Part shown: positions 44,900 through 54,006 of the stretch, one piece after another
How the letters are laid out: every line of letters begins with the position of its first letter
How positions within the stretch are numbered: position 1 is the stretch's first letter
Source: Lachnospiraceae bacterium 3-1
Lineage (GTDB): Bacteria; Bacillota; Clostridia; Lachnospirales; Lachnospiraceae
Reading direction: 5' to 3'
NCBI GenBank assembly: GCA_000403255.2
Contig: KE159593.1
Span: forward strand, 67,969 to 131,968
DNA length: 64,000 nt
The notes under the pieces: generated by a model
The model's database searches: none
Told to the model about the DNA's origin: nothing
The model's input: the letters and a program-made list of their open reading frames with translations, nothing else
Translations under genes and position numbers: made by a program

Positions 44900-47119
44900 A
44901 TGGTACAGAACAAGAAAAAAGTATCCCTGTGGTTTATCGTACTGGGGGCAGTCCTTTGTGCCTATGCAGGGTATCTCCTGAACGGCGCATGGGAGCCGGG
45001 AATGGAGATGAATGCCTTTCTGGAGTCCTTCAACCGTGTGTGCGCCGAACCATTTGCAAATTATTATAACCAGACAACCATGAAAGCGGTAGTGATAGCC
45101 TTAATCGTCTATGCTACCGCCCTTTTAATGTATATCACAAGCCAGCGGAACTTCATGCCGGGGAAGGAATTTGGAACGGCAAGGTTTGAATCACCCAAAA
45201 TGGCAAACAAGATACTTGCGGACAAGGACGAAAATTTCAACCGCATTTTGAGCCAGAACGTGAAGATGTCGCTGAATTTCCGGCGGCTGAAACTCAACGG
45301 GAACATTCTGATATGCGGCGGTTCCGGCGCAGGAAAGACCTTTTATGAGGTAAAGCCGAACCTGATGCAGATGCCGCATAACTGTTCCTTTATCTGTACC
45401 GATCCCAAAGGGGAAATCCTCAGAAGCTGCGGGGAGATGTTAAGGAACAACGGATACAGCGTAAAGGTCATAAACCTGCTGGAAATGGAAAAGTCGGACT
45501 GCTACAATCCCTTTTCCTATATCCGTGAGGAGACGGACGTGGTAAAGCTGATCACGAACCTTATCAGCAATACCACGCCAAAGGGCGCAACTCCCTCCGA
45601 TCCCTTCTGGGAAAAGGCGGAAGGGCTGTTCCTACAGGCAATCTTCTATTATGTGTGGCTGGAAGAGCCGCCTGCAAGGAGGAACTTTGAGACAGTCTTA
45701 CAGCTTTTGGGGGAGGCGGAAGTGACGGAACAGAACAAGCCTTCCAGACTGGACGTGCGCATGAAATTCCTTGAGGAAACTTCAAAGCTCGGCTCGGCGC
45801 ACCCTGCGGTGAAACAGTACAACAAATGTATGCGTGGTGCGGGCGATACTGTCCGTTCCATCATCATCAGCGCAAACTCCCGGCTTGCTTTTTTGGAAAA
45901 CAAGCAGGTACTCCGGCTGCTGTCAAGGGACGACTTGGACCTTGCGGAACTTGGCATTGGCGTGAACGGGGACGGGGAGACAAAAACAGCGCTGTTCTGC
46001 GTCATTCCGGATTCCGACAAGTCCTACAACTTCATTATCGGAATGCTTTATACACAGATTTTTCAGGAGCTTTACTATCAGGCAGACTTCAACTGCGGCG
46101 GGCGGCTCCCGATCCATGTGACCTTCATGCTTGATGAATTTGCGAATGTCGCACTGCCGGATGACTACTGTTCCCTTCTGTCAACCATGCGTTCAAGGGA
46201 GATTTCCAGCATCATCATTATCCAGAATTTCGCCCAGTTAAAGGCGCTTTTCAAGGACACTTGGGAAACCATTCCGGGCAACTGCGACACGTTTATCTAT
46301 CTTGGCGGCAATGAGCAGAGTACGCACAAGTATGTTTCGGAACTGCTCGGCAAAGGCACGATTGACAAGAAATCAAGCGGTGAGACAAAGGGCAGGCAGG
46401 GAAGCTCCTCACGCAATTACGACGTGCTTGGCAGGGAGCTTTTCACAGCGGACGAAGTGCGCAAGCTGGACAACAAGAAGTGCATTATTTTTATCCGTGG
46501 CTTTGATCCGATTATGGACAGCAAGTTTATCCCATTCGGACACCCGGCATTTGACCAGACCGCTGACGGGAAAGGGAAGCCGTATGTCCATGTCCCAAAC
46601 AGCGGAGGTGGAGGACAGGCGCTGCCGTTCCAACTGCTGACACCGAAGGCTCTTTCCTATTATGAGGAGCTGAAAAAGAAGGGTGAAAATGTCTATATTG
46701 ACAAAATCGACTACAAGGACTTTGAACTTCTCACTGATGCCGGAATGCAGAAACGCTTCATCAGCATGGAGGAACAGGAGCAGAAGGAACAGCTTAACAG
46801 GGAACAGGACAATGAACTCATGTATGCACAGGAGGACGTGCCGGAACCGGAGACAGCCGGAACGAAACCAAAGCAGGCGGCAAAAGAGCCTGTGCCGGAA
46901 CCGGAGGCGGCAGGGCGCAGGCTGGAGGGCGAAGATACCATTATGAACCGTATGGCGCAGTGGAAATATTCCAAAGAGCAGAAGAACGAGCTGCATAAAA
47001 TGATTGCGCTTGGTATGCCCACAAAGACCATACTGGCGGTATTCTACCCGGAAACAGACGTCATAAAGATGCGTGAGATCAGAAAGACATTCCAGACTGT
47101 GCGGCATTCAGAAAACTAG
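44900..47119 (+). CDS. virD4: VirD4/TraG-type coupling protein (T4CP)
   Basis: This 739-residue protein has two N-terminal transmembrane helices (about residues 8-27 and 58-78), a Walker A motif C-G-G-S-G-A-G-K-T-F near residue 140, and a Walker B motif V-T-F-M-L-D-E-F-A-N near residue 410. The ATPase hexamer sits at the membrane and feeds relaxase-bound DNA into the secretion channel. A C-terminal acidic/Pro linker (about residues 620-690) and an extra helical domain follow. It is the PcfC equivalent and sits after the PcfB-like gene by 6 bp. Confidence 0.95.
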   Translation: MVQNKKKVSLWFIVLGAVLCAYAGYLLNGAWEPGMEMNAFLESFNRVCAEPFANYYNQTTMKAVVIALIVYATALLMYITSQRNFMPGKEFGTARFESPKMANKILADKDENFNRILSQNVKMSLNFRRLKLNGNILICGGSGAGKTFYEVKPNLMQMPHNCSFICTDPKGEILRSCGEMLRNNGYSVKVINLLEMEKSDCYNPFSYIREETDVVKLITNLISNTTPKGATPSDPFWEKAEGLFLQAIFYYVWLEEPPARRNFETVLQLLGEAEVTEQNKPSRLDVRMKFLEETSKLGSAHPAVKQYNKCMRGAGDTVRSIIISANSRLAFLENKQVLRLLSRDDLDLAELGIGVNGDGETKTALFCVIPDSDKSYNFIIGMLYTQIFQELYYQADFNCGGRLPIHVTFMLDEFANVALPDDYCSLLSTMRSREISSIIIIQNFAQLKALFKDTWETIPGNCDTFIYLGGNEQSTHKYVSELLGKGTIDKKSSGETKGRQGSSSRNYDVLGRELFTADEVRKLDNKKCIIFIRGFDPIMDSKFIPFGHPAFDQTADGKGKPYVHVPNSGGGGQALPFQLLTPKALSYYEELKKKGENVYIDKIDYKDFELLTDAGMQKRFISMEEQEQKEQLNREQDNELMYAQEDVPEPETAGTKPKQAAKEPVPEPEAAGRRLEGEDTIMNRMAQWKYSKEQKNELHKMIALGMPTKTILAVFYPETDVIKMREIRKTFQTVRHSEN

Positions 47120-47263
47120 GGGCAGTCCCCAATGGAAAGGCGGTGGTTAAAGCAGTAACGCATCGGGGAAAGCCCGACTTAACAGTATTCCGGGGGAAAG
47201 CCCCGTCATGATAGAGCAGTCAGTAACAGTTTATAAACCAAAATGGAAAAGGAGATTATTTTT

Positions 47264-47653
47264 ATGCGTAGAACAGAGATTATTTCAGGAACAATGGCAG
47301 CAGAAACAGTGGCAGCAGAGACAAAGGCAGGAAAGGGAAGATTATCAGGGGCAAAGAAGGCTGTGACGGCGTTCTGCGGTGCGGCGTACCTTGCCGTGGG
47401 CGGACTGCCTATGACAGTGTTTGCATCAGGGGCAGGAACCAGTGCGATCACACAGCCCCTTGACAACTTAAAGACACTCGTGATTGCGGTCATCGGTGCG
47501 GTGGGTGTCATTATCCTTGCAAAGAACGTCATGGAGTTTGCGCAGGCATACCAGCAGCAGGATTCCTCCACCATGAACTCGGCGCTCAAGGGAATTGTGG
47601 CAGGGATCATGATGGCAAGCATTTCTGCTGTCCTTACTTTTCTCGGTTTCTAA
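47264..47653 (+). CDS. Maff2-family membrane protein
   Basis: This 129-residue protein starts at ATG 47264, 10 nt after AAAAGGAG. It has a polar leader, a hydrophobic segment ending in V-F-A-S-G, and two transmembrane helices (L-V-I-A-V-I-G-A-V-G-V-I-I-L-A and I-V-A-G-I-M-M-A-S-I-S-A-V-L). The pattern is that of Maff2 proteins in Tn1549-like elements. The size and layout recall VirB2-like pilins, but that is inference. The 144-bp gap upstream contains three GC-rich hairpins (GGGGCAGTCCCC, CGGGGAAAGCCCG, GGGGGAAAGCCCC). Confidence 0.8.
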   Translation: MRRTEIISGTMAAETVAAETKAGKGRLSGAKKAVTAFCGAAYLAVGGLPMTVFASGAGTSAITQPLDNLKTLVIAVIGAVGVIILAKNVMEFAQAYQQQDSSTMNSALKGIVAGIMMASISAVLTFLGF

Positions 47654-47718
47654 AAAAAACAGCAGCGGGGGAGGGCGGGATGCCGCCTTTCCCTGAAAAG
47701 GAAAGAGGTGAGGATTCA

Positions 47719-48561
47719 GTGGATATTTTCAAGTTAGGGGACAAGATACTGGCTCTTCTGGAAATGGTGTTCGGGTTCTGGAACAATCAGGTAAGCCTTG
47801 TATTTGCCCTGTTGGGGCAGTCCCCGGTAAATTTTAAGGGCGGAGGTCCGTGGGGGCTGGTGGAAGGCGTGGAGCCGATTTTCGTGGCAGTGGGTTCTTC
47901 CCTTGTGGTGCTGTTCTTCGTGATCGGGTTCTGTGCGGAGAGTGTGGACGTGCGTGAGGAAATGCGCTTTGAGGTGATCCTGCGTATGCTGATAAGGCTC
48001 GGACTTTCAGAATGGCTTGTGGCAAACAATGTCACTATCATGAAGGCATTTTTTAGTACAATCGGGAACCTTGTGAACGCACTGTCGGCGGGCGGCTACA
48101 CGACGCTTGCCATTGACAGCGCACAGGCAGACGTCATAAAGGAGCTGGGTTTCGGTGAGGGGCTTATCATGCTGATACTGGCGGCACTTCTGAGCGTCAT
48201 TGTCATTATCTGTGGCTTTTTTATGATATACACGGTGTACTTCCGTTTTTTAAAGATCATGGTCATCGTGCCGATTGGCTCCATTGCCTTTTCCACGCTG
48301 GCAGGCAACCGGAACGTGGCAAATACGGCAAGCACCTACGCCAAATATTTCTTATCCGTGGTGTTTGAGGCAGTCACGATGGCGCTGGCAATCATGCTGT
48401 GCAATGCCTTCATCAGTGCGGGGCTTCCGTCCTTTACGGGCAGTTACGCAGACTGGGCGAAAACGCTCATTTACCTGTGTGAGATGACCTTTACGATTGC
48501 CCTTACCGTGGGAAGCGTCAAAGGAGCGCAGTCGCTTACAAGCAAGGCATTAGGATTATAG
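47719..48561 (+). CDS. VirB6/TrbL-like polytopic membrane protein
   Basis: The start is GTG 47719 after AGAGGTGAGG. The 280-residue protein has about five or six transmembrane segments (V-V-L-F-F-V-I-G-F near residue 65; G-L-I-M-L-I-L-A-A-L-L-S-V-I-V-I-I-C-G-F-F near residue 150; later ones at about 180, 225 and 260). This matches the inner-membrane channel component of ICE secretion systems. It follows the Maff2 gene and precedes PrgI/VirB4, as in related elements. Confidence 0.85.
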   Translation: MDIFKLGDKILALLEMVFGFWNNQVSLVFALLGQSPVNFKGGGPWGLVEGVEPIFVAVGSSLVVLFFVIGFCAESVDVREEMRFEVILRMLIRLGLSEWLVANNVTIMKAFFSTIGNLVNALSAGGYTTLAIDSAQADVIKELGFGEGLIMLILAALLSVIVIICGFFMIYTVYFRFLKIMVIVPIGSIAFSTLAGNRNVANTASTYAKYFLSVVFEAVTMALAIMLCNAFISAGLPSFTGSYADWAKTLIYLCEMTFTIALTVGSVKGAQSLTSKALGL

Positions 48562-48570
48562 GAGGGCTGT

Positions 48571-49665
48571 ATGGAAATAAGACCATTGACTAAGGCGGAA
48601 CAGAAATACACTTACAGGCAGAGTATGCAGATCAGCGGGCAGACAGGAAGCATTGGCGTCATGTATGGGGGATATAAGAGTGATAAAGAGTTCTATTCCA
48701 GATTTTATGACTTAAATGAACGATGGAAAACAAGGGAATTTGAGGAGGGGCTGGAAAACCTCCTGAATAGCCTGCGTTCTGACAAAGACGGATTTATGCG
48801 GAATCTGGATACGATGCGTGAATATACAGCCTGTCATCCGCAGAACGCATTTCAGGGGAAGGAAGCAACGGAGTACGGTTTTCGTGCGGATACGGAAAAG
48901 TATGCCTATGTGATGCGCTGCAATCCTGCAAAAGAAAATGATAATGTTGAAATCCACTGTTATGTGAAAGAATGGCTGGATCAGCATATCAGTAAGGCAG
49001 AAAAGGGTATCCGGTTCATCAACAGCAGGTATGATGAACTGTTCCACATTGCGGATGGAGAGAAGATCAAAATCAGGTATTCAGGCGGCGGGGAACAGGA
49101 GCGTGTCTGCCGCTATATTGACGAATATCATACGGAAGTCGGCAACAACCTGTACCACATCTGCCAGTTTGCAGAAATCATGGAACGGAACGGCTCGGAA
49201 TATACGCCAGTGGAACCGGAAACAGTGCAGGCGGAGGAAAAAGAGCAGGCGCAGGAAAATAAAACGGAGGGGACGCTGGAACTGAAAACCCAGTTTGGGA
49301 CTACGGAAAATGTGACGCTGACAGTCAACACCTACGTGGACAACAACAGCCTTTATGTAGGAATGACAACAGCAGAGGACGGCTTCCCGGAGCCTTATGG
49401 CGACGTGACGGTAAACCTGCTTTCTTCCGTACCGCCCTACTGTGCCTTTGTGGATACAAACAATATGCCGGAGCTTGAGGACTTCCTTGTGAAAAACGGG
49501 ATTGCCGAGTTTACAGGGCTGATGCAGAAAAGCGGGTATTGCAGTTATCCCCTTTATCAGTTCAATGTGGAAAAGATGCGTGGACTCTGCCCGGACGGAA
49601 TGGCGGCATATGAGCAGGTAAACGGACTGGATAAAAAGCCGGAGCAAAAGGAAAAGAGCAGATAG
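48571..49665 (+). CDS. DUF4313/LPD-type ICE protein
   Basis: This 364-residue soluble protein begins L-T-K-A-E-Q-K-Y-T-Y-R-Q-S-M-Q-I, then G-S-I-G-V-M-Y-G, a start shared by LPD-type proteins of conjugative elements. After a Glu/Gln-rich linker (about residue 220), the C-terminal domain resembles DUF4313 (V-T-L-T-V-N-T-Y-V-D-N-N-S-L-Y-V-G-M). Inserted between channel genes, so possibly transferred with or regulating the system; function unknown. Confidence 0.65.
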   Translation: MEIRPLTKAEQKYTYRQSMQISGQTGSIGVMYGGYKSDKEFYSRFYDLNERWKTREFEEGLENLLNSLRSDKDGFMRNLDTMREYTACHPQNAFQGKEATEYGFRADTEKYAYVMRCNPAKENDNVEIHCYVKEWLDQHISKAEKGIRFINSRYDELFHIADGEKIKIRYSGGGEQERVCRYIDEYHTEVGNNLYHICQFAEIMERNGSEYTPVEPETVQAEEKEQAQENKTEGTLELKTQFGTTENVTLTVNTYVDNNSLYVGMTTAEDGFPEPYGDVTVNLLSSVPPYCAFVDTNNMPELEDFLVKNGIAEFTGLMQKSGYCSYPLYQFNVEKMRGLCPDGMAAYEQVNGLDKKPEQKEKSR

Positions 49666-49689
49666 GGAATTTATGCAGGAGGTGTAAAA

Positions 49690-50112
49690 ATGGTAATTGA
49701 AATCAACAAGGATATAGACCGTTATAAGGAATCGGTTGTCATGGGGCTGACGGCAAAGCAGCTTATCTTCTCCGTGGCGTCGGTTGCGGCGGGCGGCGGG
49801 ATCGTGCTGCTGCTGTACCGCTATATCGGTCTTACCCCCAGTGTGTATGTGGCAATCCCGGTTGCCGCCCCGATAGCGCTTGGAGGGTTCTATTCATTCA
49901 ACGGCATGGGGTTTTACGAGTATATGGGGAGAAAGATGCGTATGCTCTTTGCCAACCGTCCGCTTGCCTATGTGTCCACCGAAGGGGAGGAAACAATCCG
50001 TGAGATCCGCATGGAAGAAGAAGCGGAAAAAAAGGCGGATAAGAAGAAGGGCAGAAAGAAAGGCAGCGGAAAAAAGAAAACCAGCAAAAAAAATAAGAAA
50101 GGCAGGAAATGA
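49690..50112 (+). CDS. PrgI-family membrane protein
   Basis: This 140-residue protein starts after GGAGGTG. The N-terminus (I-N-K-D-I-D-R-Y-K-E-S-V-V-M-G-L-T-A-K-Q) and two transmembrane helices (about residues 26-44 and 52-72) match PrgI-type proteins, the VirB3-like component. The tail is very basic (K-K-K-G-R-K-K-G-S-G-K-K-K-T-S-K-K-N-K-K). It precedes virB4, as usual. Confidence 0.85.
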   Translation: MVIEINKDIDRYKESVVMGLTAKQLIFSVASVAAGGGIVLLLYRYIGLTPSVYVAIPVAAPIALGGFYSFNGMGFYEYMGRKMRMLFANRPLAYVSTEGEETIREIRMEEEAEKKADKKKGRKKGSGKKKTSKKNKKGRK

Positions 50113-50114
50113 GA

Positions 50115-50207
50115 ATGAAAAAGAAAACAGTGAAAGCAGTAGCAGGGATCGTTGCAGTTGTAGTGACAGCCATTATCGGCACAGCCATTTACAGGGCAAG
50201 GCATTAA
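50115..50207 (+). CDS. Tiny membrane protein (30 aa)
   Basis: The frame starts at ATG 50115, two bases after the PrgI stop, and ends at TAA 50205-50207. It encodes M-K-K-K-T-V-K-A-V-A-G-I-V-A-V-V-V-T-A-I-I-G-T-A and a basic end, so one transmembrane helix with flanking positives. It is a clear relative of the next micro-ORF (50239), which supports translation. Unknown function, possibly a small channel subunit. Confidence 0.5.
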   Translation: MKKKTVKAVAGIVAVVVTAIIGTAIYRARH

Positions 50208-50238
50208 GGAACGCATAAAAAGGAAAGGAGGCAGGCGC

Positions 50239-50358
50239 ATGAAAAAGAGGACATGGAAGAAAGGCATTCCAGGGAAAGTCGCTGCTGTTGTTGCAGTCAT
50301 TGCAGCCGCAGTCGGCGTGATTGTGTACAGGATCAGACATCAGGAGGAAATCCATTGA
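50239..50358 (+). CDS. Tiny membrane protein (39 aa), paralogue
   Basis: ATG 50239 follows AAAGGAGG. The 39 residues (M-K-K-R-T-W-K-K-G-I-P-G-K-V-A-A-V-V-A-V) hold one transmembrane helix and end with Y-R-I-R-H-Q-E-E-I-H. The basic-hydrophobic-Y-R-x-R-H plan is the same as in the preceding 30-residue protein, so the pair likely arose by duplication. Both lie in the PrgI-VirB4 gap. Confidence 0.55.
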   Translation: MKKRTWKKGIPGKVAAVVAVIAAAVGVIVYRIRHQEEIH

Positions 50359-50449
50359 TTCAGAGTATGGGGGAACAGCGCCGTACAGAAACCGATAAAA
50401 AGAAGCAACTATAAATGGAATGACTGACCTTTACTGGTCGGAAAGTTCC

Positions 50450-50485
50450 GGTATCATGCAGCCGGGACTTTCCGGCTGCAATACC
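50450..50485 (+). promoter_or_regulatory. Hairpin in virB4 leader
   Basis: Nested arms GGTAT-cat-GCAGCCGG / CCGGCTGC-a-ATACC enclose a GACTTT loop, ending about 30 nt before the virB4 ribosome binding site. There is no T-run, so it is more likely an mRNA stability or translation-control element than a terminator. Confidence 0.5.
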
Positions 50486-50526
50486 TTATGGCAATGCTGA
50501 AAACAGCATGGAAAAGGAGGTCAGAT

Positions 50527-52905
50527 TTGGGCATATTTGCAGACGGATTTAAGGAGCTGAAAAAAGCAAGTGAACCGCTTTATAAAACTCCGAAATCCAT
50601 ACAACAGACGATTGAGATCATGAAGGTGGCGGAGAACGGCATTTTTGAGGTGGCAAGGAACCGCTTCTCAAAGTGTTACCGTTTTCAGGACATCAATTAC
50701 ACCACTACCAACGAAACGGAGCAGATTGACATCTTTGAGCGTTACTGCAGGTTTTTAAATTCGCTGGACGTGAATTTCAAGATCACAATCAACAATAAAA
50801 ACAAGGACATGGAGCAGGTCAGGGACTATGTGTTCTTACAGAAGAAGAATGACGGCTATAATGGGTTCCGAAAGATCTACAACGACATCATGGAGCAGAA
50901 GATACATGAAGGCAGGCAGGGAATCGATCAGGAGCGTTACCTTACCATTACCATTGAGCGCAAGAATTTTGAGGAGGCAAAGGCGCAGTTTGCAACCATT
51001 GAGGCGTCGGTGCATAAGGCGTTCGGGGAGCTTGGCGCAGAGATTGTCCCGCTTTCCGGCAATGAGCGCATCAAGGTGCTGTATGACTACTACCATCTTG
51101 GGGATGAGGGCAGCTTTGACTTTGACATCAGGGAGGCAAGGAAGGTCGGTGCGGACTTCCGCAATGACCTGTGCAACGGCATGATACAGTTTTACCCGGA
51201 CTATTTCAAGGACGAAAAGAAATTCTGCCGTGCATTGTTCATCAAGAAATACCCGTCCAGCCTTTCAGACCGTTTCCTGAATGAGATCACAAGCCTTCCG
51301 GTACATTCCATTACAAGCATTGATGTTGTCCCTATCCCAAAGGACATGACAACAAAGATTTTGCAGAAGAAGTACCTCGGCATTGAGTCGGACATCATCA
51401 GGCAGCAGCGTGTGAGGAACAAAAACAACGATTTTTCATCGGAAATCTCGTATAACAAGAGGATTGAGAAGAAAGAGATTGAGGAAATCATGGACGACGT
51501 AAGGGAAAATGACCAGTGCCTTTATTATGTGTCCGTGACGGTTATCCTTATGGCGGACACGAAAGAGGAGCTTGACAGCATGACGGAAACGGTGGAAACC
51601 ATAGGCAAGCGCAACTCCGTCACGATAGAGGAACACTATCTGAAGCAGAGGGAATCCTTAAATACTGCGCTGCCGATTGGGGTCAGGCAGGTGGAAACCA
51701 TGCGCACCATGCTGACACAGAGCCTTGCGGTGCTGATGCCTTTCAACGTGCAGGAACTGAACGACAAACAGGGGTGTTATTACGGTATCAATCAGGTATC
51801 GAAAAACATCAATATCGGGAACCGCAAAAAGCTGATTAACGGCAACGGCTTTGTGTTCGGCGTTCCCGGTTCGGGCAAGTCGTTTTTCTGTAAAATGGAA
51901 ATGGGCAACGTGTTCCTCTCCGGCAATGATGAGATTATCGTCATTGACCCGATGAATGAATACTTTGACATTGCCCAGACTTACGGCGGGACAGTGGTAA
52001 ATATGTCAACCTACACGGATAACTATGTCAATCCGCTTGACATGGACGTATGGAGTCTTGACTTGAACGACAGCAAGGGCATGATAAGGGAAAAAGGCGA
52101 ATTTATGCTCGGACTGTGTGAACAGTGCATGGGGGAAAGCCTTAATTCAAGGCAGAAGTCCATCATTGACCGCTGTGTGCGCAAGCTCTACATTGAGATT
52201 GCAAGGAACAGGGAGAAATATGTGCCGATCATGTCCGATTTTTATGAGATACTGATGAACCAGCCGGAGGACGAGGCAAGGGATATAGCGCTGTCACTGG
52301 AACTGTTTGTCAACGGTTCGCTGAATATATTCAACCACCAGACAAATGTTGATGTGGATAACCGCTTTACGGTGTACGGAATCCGTGATTTGGGTACGGA
52401 ACTTTCGCCTATCACCATGCTTGTAATGATGGAAAGCATACAGAACCGCATCATTGCAAACGGCAAGAGGGGCATTGCGACATGGCTCTATATTGACGAG
52501 TTCCACGTACTGTTAAATTCGGAGTATTCCGCAAAGTATTTACAGCAGCTTTGGAAGAAAGTGAGGAAACAGGGCGGCTTGTGTACCGGGATCACGCAGA
52601 ACATCGTTGACCTGCTGCAAAATTATACGGCTACTACCATGCTTGCCAACTCGGAGTTTGTGGCACTCTTGAAGCAGGCGAACACGGACAGTTCACGCAT
52701 GGCAGAGGTTATCGGCGTGTCGGAGGCGCAGTTGCGCTTTGTAACCAACACGTCAAGCGGCATGGGGCTTATGAAGTGCGGAAACGTGGTAATCCCTTTT
52801 GACAATACCATTGAGAAAGGGACGGACCTCTATAATTTATACAACACAAATATCCATGAGAAAATCGCAATGGAGAAGAAAAAAGAGTGTGCAGGACAGA
52901 AATAA
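50527..52905 (+). CDS. virB4: VirB4-type ATPase of conjugative secretion system
   Basis: I chose TTG 50527, which follows AAAGGAGGT by 7 nt (the product then starts G-I-F-A-D-G-F-K-E-L); ATG 50488 would place the ribosome binding site inside the gene. The 792-residue protein has Walker A G-V-P-G-S-G-K-S-F-F near residue 447 and Walker B W-L-Y-I-D-E-F-H-V-L near residue 655, followed by V-R-K-Q-G-G and T-Q-N-I-V-D-L. VirB4 powers channel assembly and transfer, working with VirD4. Confidence 0.95.
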   Translation: MGIFADGFKELKKASEPLYKTPKSIQQTIEIMKVAENGIFEVARNRFSKCYRFQDINYTTTNETEQIDIFERYCRFLNSLDVNFKITINNKNKDMEQVRDYVFLQKKNDGYNGFRKIYNDIMEQKIHEGRQGIDQERYLTITIERKNFEEAKAQFATIEASVHKAFGELGAEIVPLSGNERIKVLYDYYHLGDEGSFDFDIREARKVGADFRNDLCNGMIQFYPDYFKDEKKFCRALFIKKYPSSLSDRFLNEITSLPVHSITSIDVVPIPKDMTTKILQKKYLGIESDIIRQQRVRNKNNDFSSEISYNKRIEKKEIEEIMDDVRENDQCLYYVSVTVILMADTKEELDSMTETVETIGKRNSVTIEEHYLKQRESLNTALPIGVRQVETMRTMLTQSLAVLMPFNVQELNDKQGCYYGINQVSKNINIGNRKKLINGNGFVFGVPGSGKSFFCKMEMGNVFLSGNDEIIVIDPMNEYFDIAQTYGGTVVNMSTYTDNYVNPLDMDVWSLDLNDSKGMIREKGEFMLGLCEQCMGESLNSRQKSIIDRCVRKLYIEIARNREKYVPIMSDFYEILMNQPEDEARDIALSLELFVNGSLNIFNHQTNVDVDNRFTVYGIRDLGTELSPITMLVMMESIQNRIIANGKRGIATWLYIDEFHVLLNSEYSAKYLQQLWKKVRKQGGLCTGITQNIVDLLQNYTATTMLANSEFVALLKQANTDSSRMAEVIGVSEAQLRFVTNTSSGMGLMKCGNVVIPFDNTIEKGTDLYNLYNTNIHEKIAMEKKKECAGQK

Positions 52906-52918
52906 AGAAAGAAGCAGA

Positions 52919-52961
52919 CAGGACACCCAAGCCGGAAAGGTTCGGGTGTCCTGTGCTTTTT
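52919..52961 (+). terminator. Terminator after virB4
   Basis: A 10-bp stem pairs CAGGACACCC (52919-52928) with GGGTGTCCTG (52944-52953), followed by TGCTTTTT. It separates the channel block from the methyltransferase block. Confidence 0.85.
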
Positions 52962-52980
52962 AAGAGGGAAGGTGATAAAT

Positions 52981-54006
52981 ATGGACATTGGTGTGTCTGG
53001 AAACGGTCAGATACAGGGTGTGGCGGCAGAGGATATTGTGGCTGTGAGGAGTAATGTCATTATCAATAAGGACTGCCTTGCAGCATTAAAAGAAATGCCG
53101 GATAAAAGCGTTGACTGCTGTATCACATCGCCGCCCTATTACGGACTTCGTGATTACGGGGTGGAAGGGCAGATTGGCAGGGAGGCAACACCGGAACAGT
53201 ATGTGGAAAGGCTGGCAGAGGTTTTTGCGCAGCTTTACAGGGTACTTTCAGACAGTGGAACTTTCTGGCTGAATATTTCAGACTCGTACTTTGGCACAGG
53301 GAGCAAGGGGGCATGTCTTGATCCGAAAAACCCCAAAGGGAGGAACGGACAGAAAGTTTCCCTTACACAGAATGTCAGGGGGTGCAAGAACAAGGACATG
53401 ATAGGCATTCCGTGGATGGTGGCATTTGCTTTGAGGGATTCGGGGTGGTATCTGCGCAGTGACATTATCTGGCAGAAGGGAAATGCAATGCCGGAAAATG
53501 TAAAGGACAGACCTACAAGGAGCTATGAACATGTCTTTCTGTTTTCAAAATCCAGCAGGTATTACTATGATGCTTCTGCGATTGCAGAGCCGATTGCATC
53601 TGGAACGGCAGCAAGATATATGAGGGGGCGCAGTGACAGCAACAAATATTCGGTTGCAGTGCCGGGACAGGGGAATGGAAAGGTGCAGGGAATCAACAGA
53701 CCGAGAAAACAGGGTGAGATAAAAAAAGATGATATTTCCCAGTACAGGAACAGCAGGGATGTGTGGCTGATCAACACGGTTGCCTACAGGGGAGCGCATT
53801 TTGCCGCATTTCCCCCGAACCTGGCATTAAAATGTATCCTTGCAGGATGCCCGGAGAATGGAATAGTGATTGATCCTTTTTTTGGCAGCGGCACGACAGG
53901 GATGGTTGCAGCAGAAAACGGACGGCGTTATATCGGTATTGAGCTGAATCCTGAATACTGCATACTTGCGGCAGAACGGATTGGGGGTGTGCAGATTGAA
54001 CATTAA
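52981..54006 (+). CDS. Site-specific DNA methyltransferase (TSPPY type)
   Basis: This 341-residue enzyme has the N4-cytosine/N6-adenine motif T-S-P-P-Y-Y-G-L-R-D-Y near residue 43 and the AdoMet motif D-P-F-F-G-S-G-T-T-G near residue 298, the beta-class order (motif IV before motif I). It starts at ATG 52981 behind GGAAGGTGA. No restriction endonuclease is next to it, so it is an orphan that probably protects the ICE DNA from restriction in new hosts. Target sequence cannot be read. Its stop overlaps the start of the next gene. Confidence 0.9.
   Translation: MDIGVSGNGQIQGVAAEDIVAVRSNVIINKDCLAALKEMPDKSVDCCITSPPYYGLRDYGVEGQIGREATPEQYVERLAEVFAQLYRVLSDSGTFWLNISDSYFGTGSKGACLDPKNPKGRNGQKVSLTQNVRGCKNKDMIGIPWMVAFALRDSGWYLRSDIIWQKGNAMPENVKDRPTRSYEHVFLFSKSSRYYYDASAIAEPIASGTAARYMRGRSDSNKYSVAVPGQGNGKVQGINRPRKQGEIKKDDISQYRNSRDVWLINTVAYRGAHFAAFPPNLALKCILAGCPENGIVIDPFFGSGTTGMVAAENGRRYIGIELNPEYCILAAERIGGVQIEH

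Noticed and set aside
50368-50415. 15-codon ORF before virB4
   Set aside because: No ribosome binding site and no conservation argument; too short to support.
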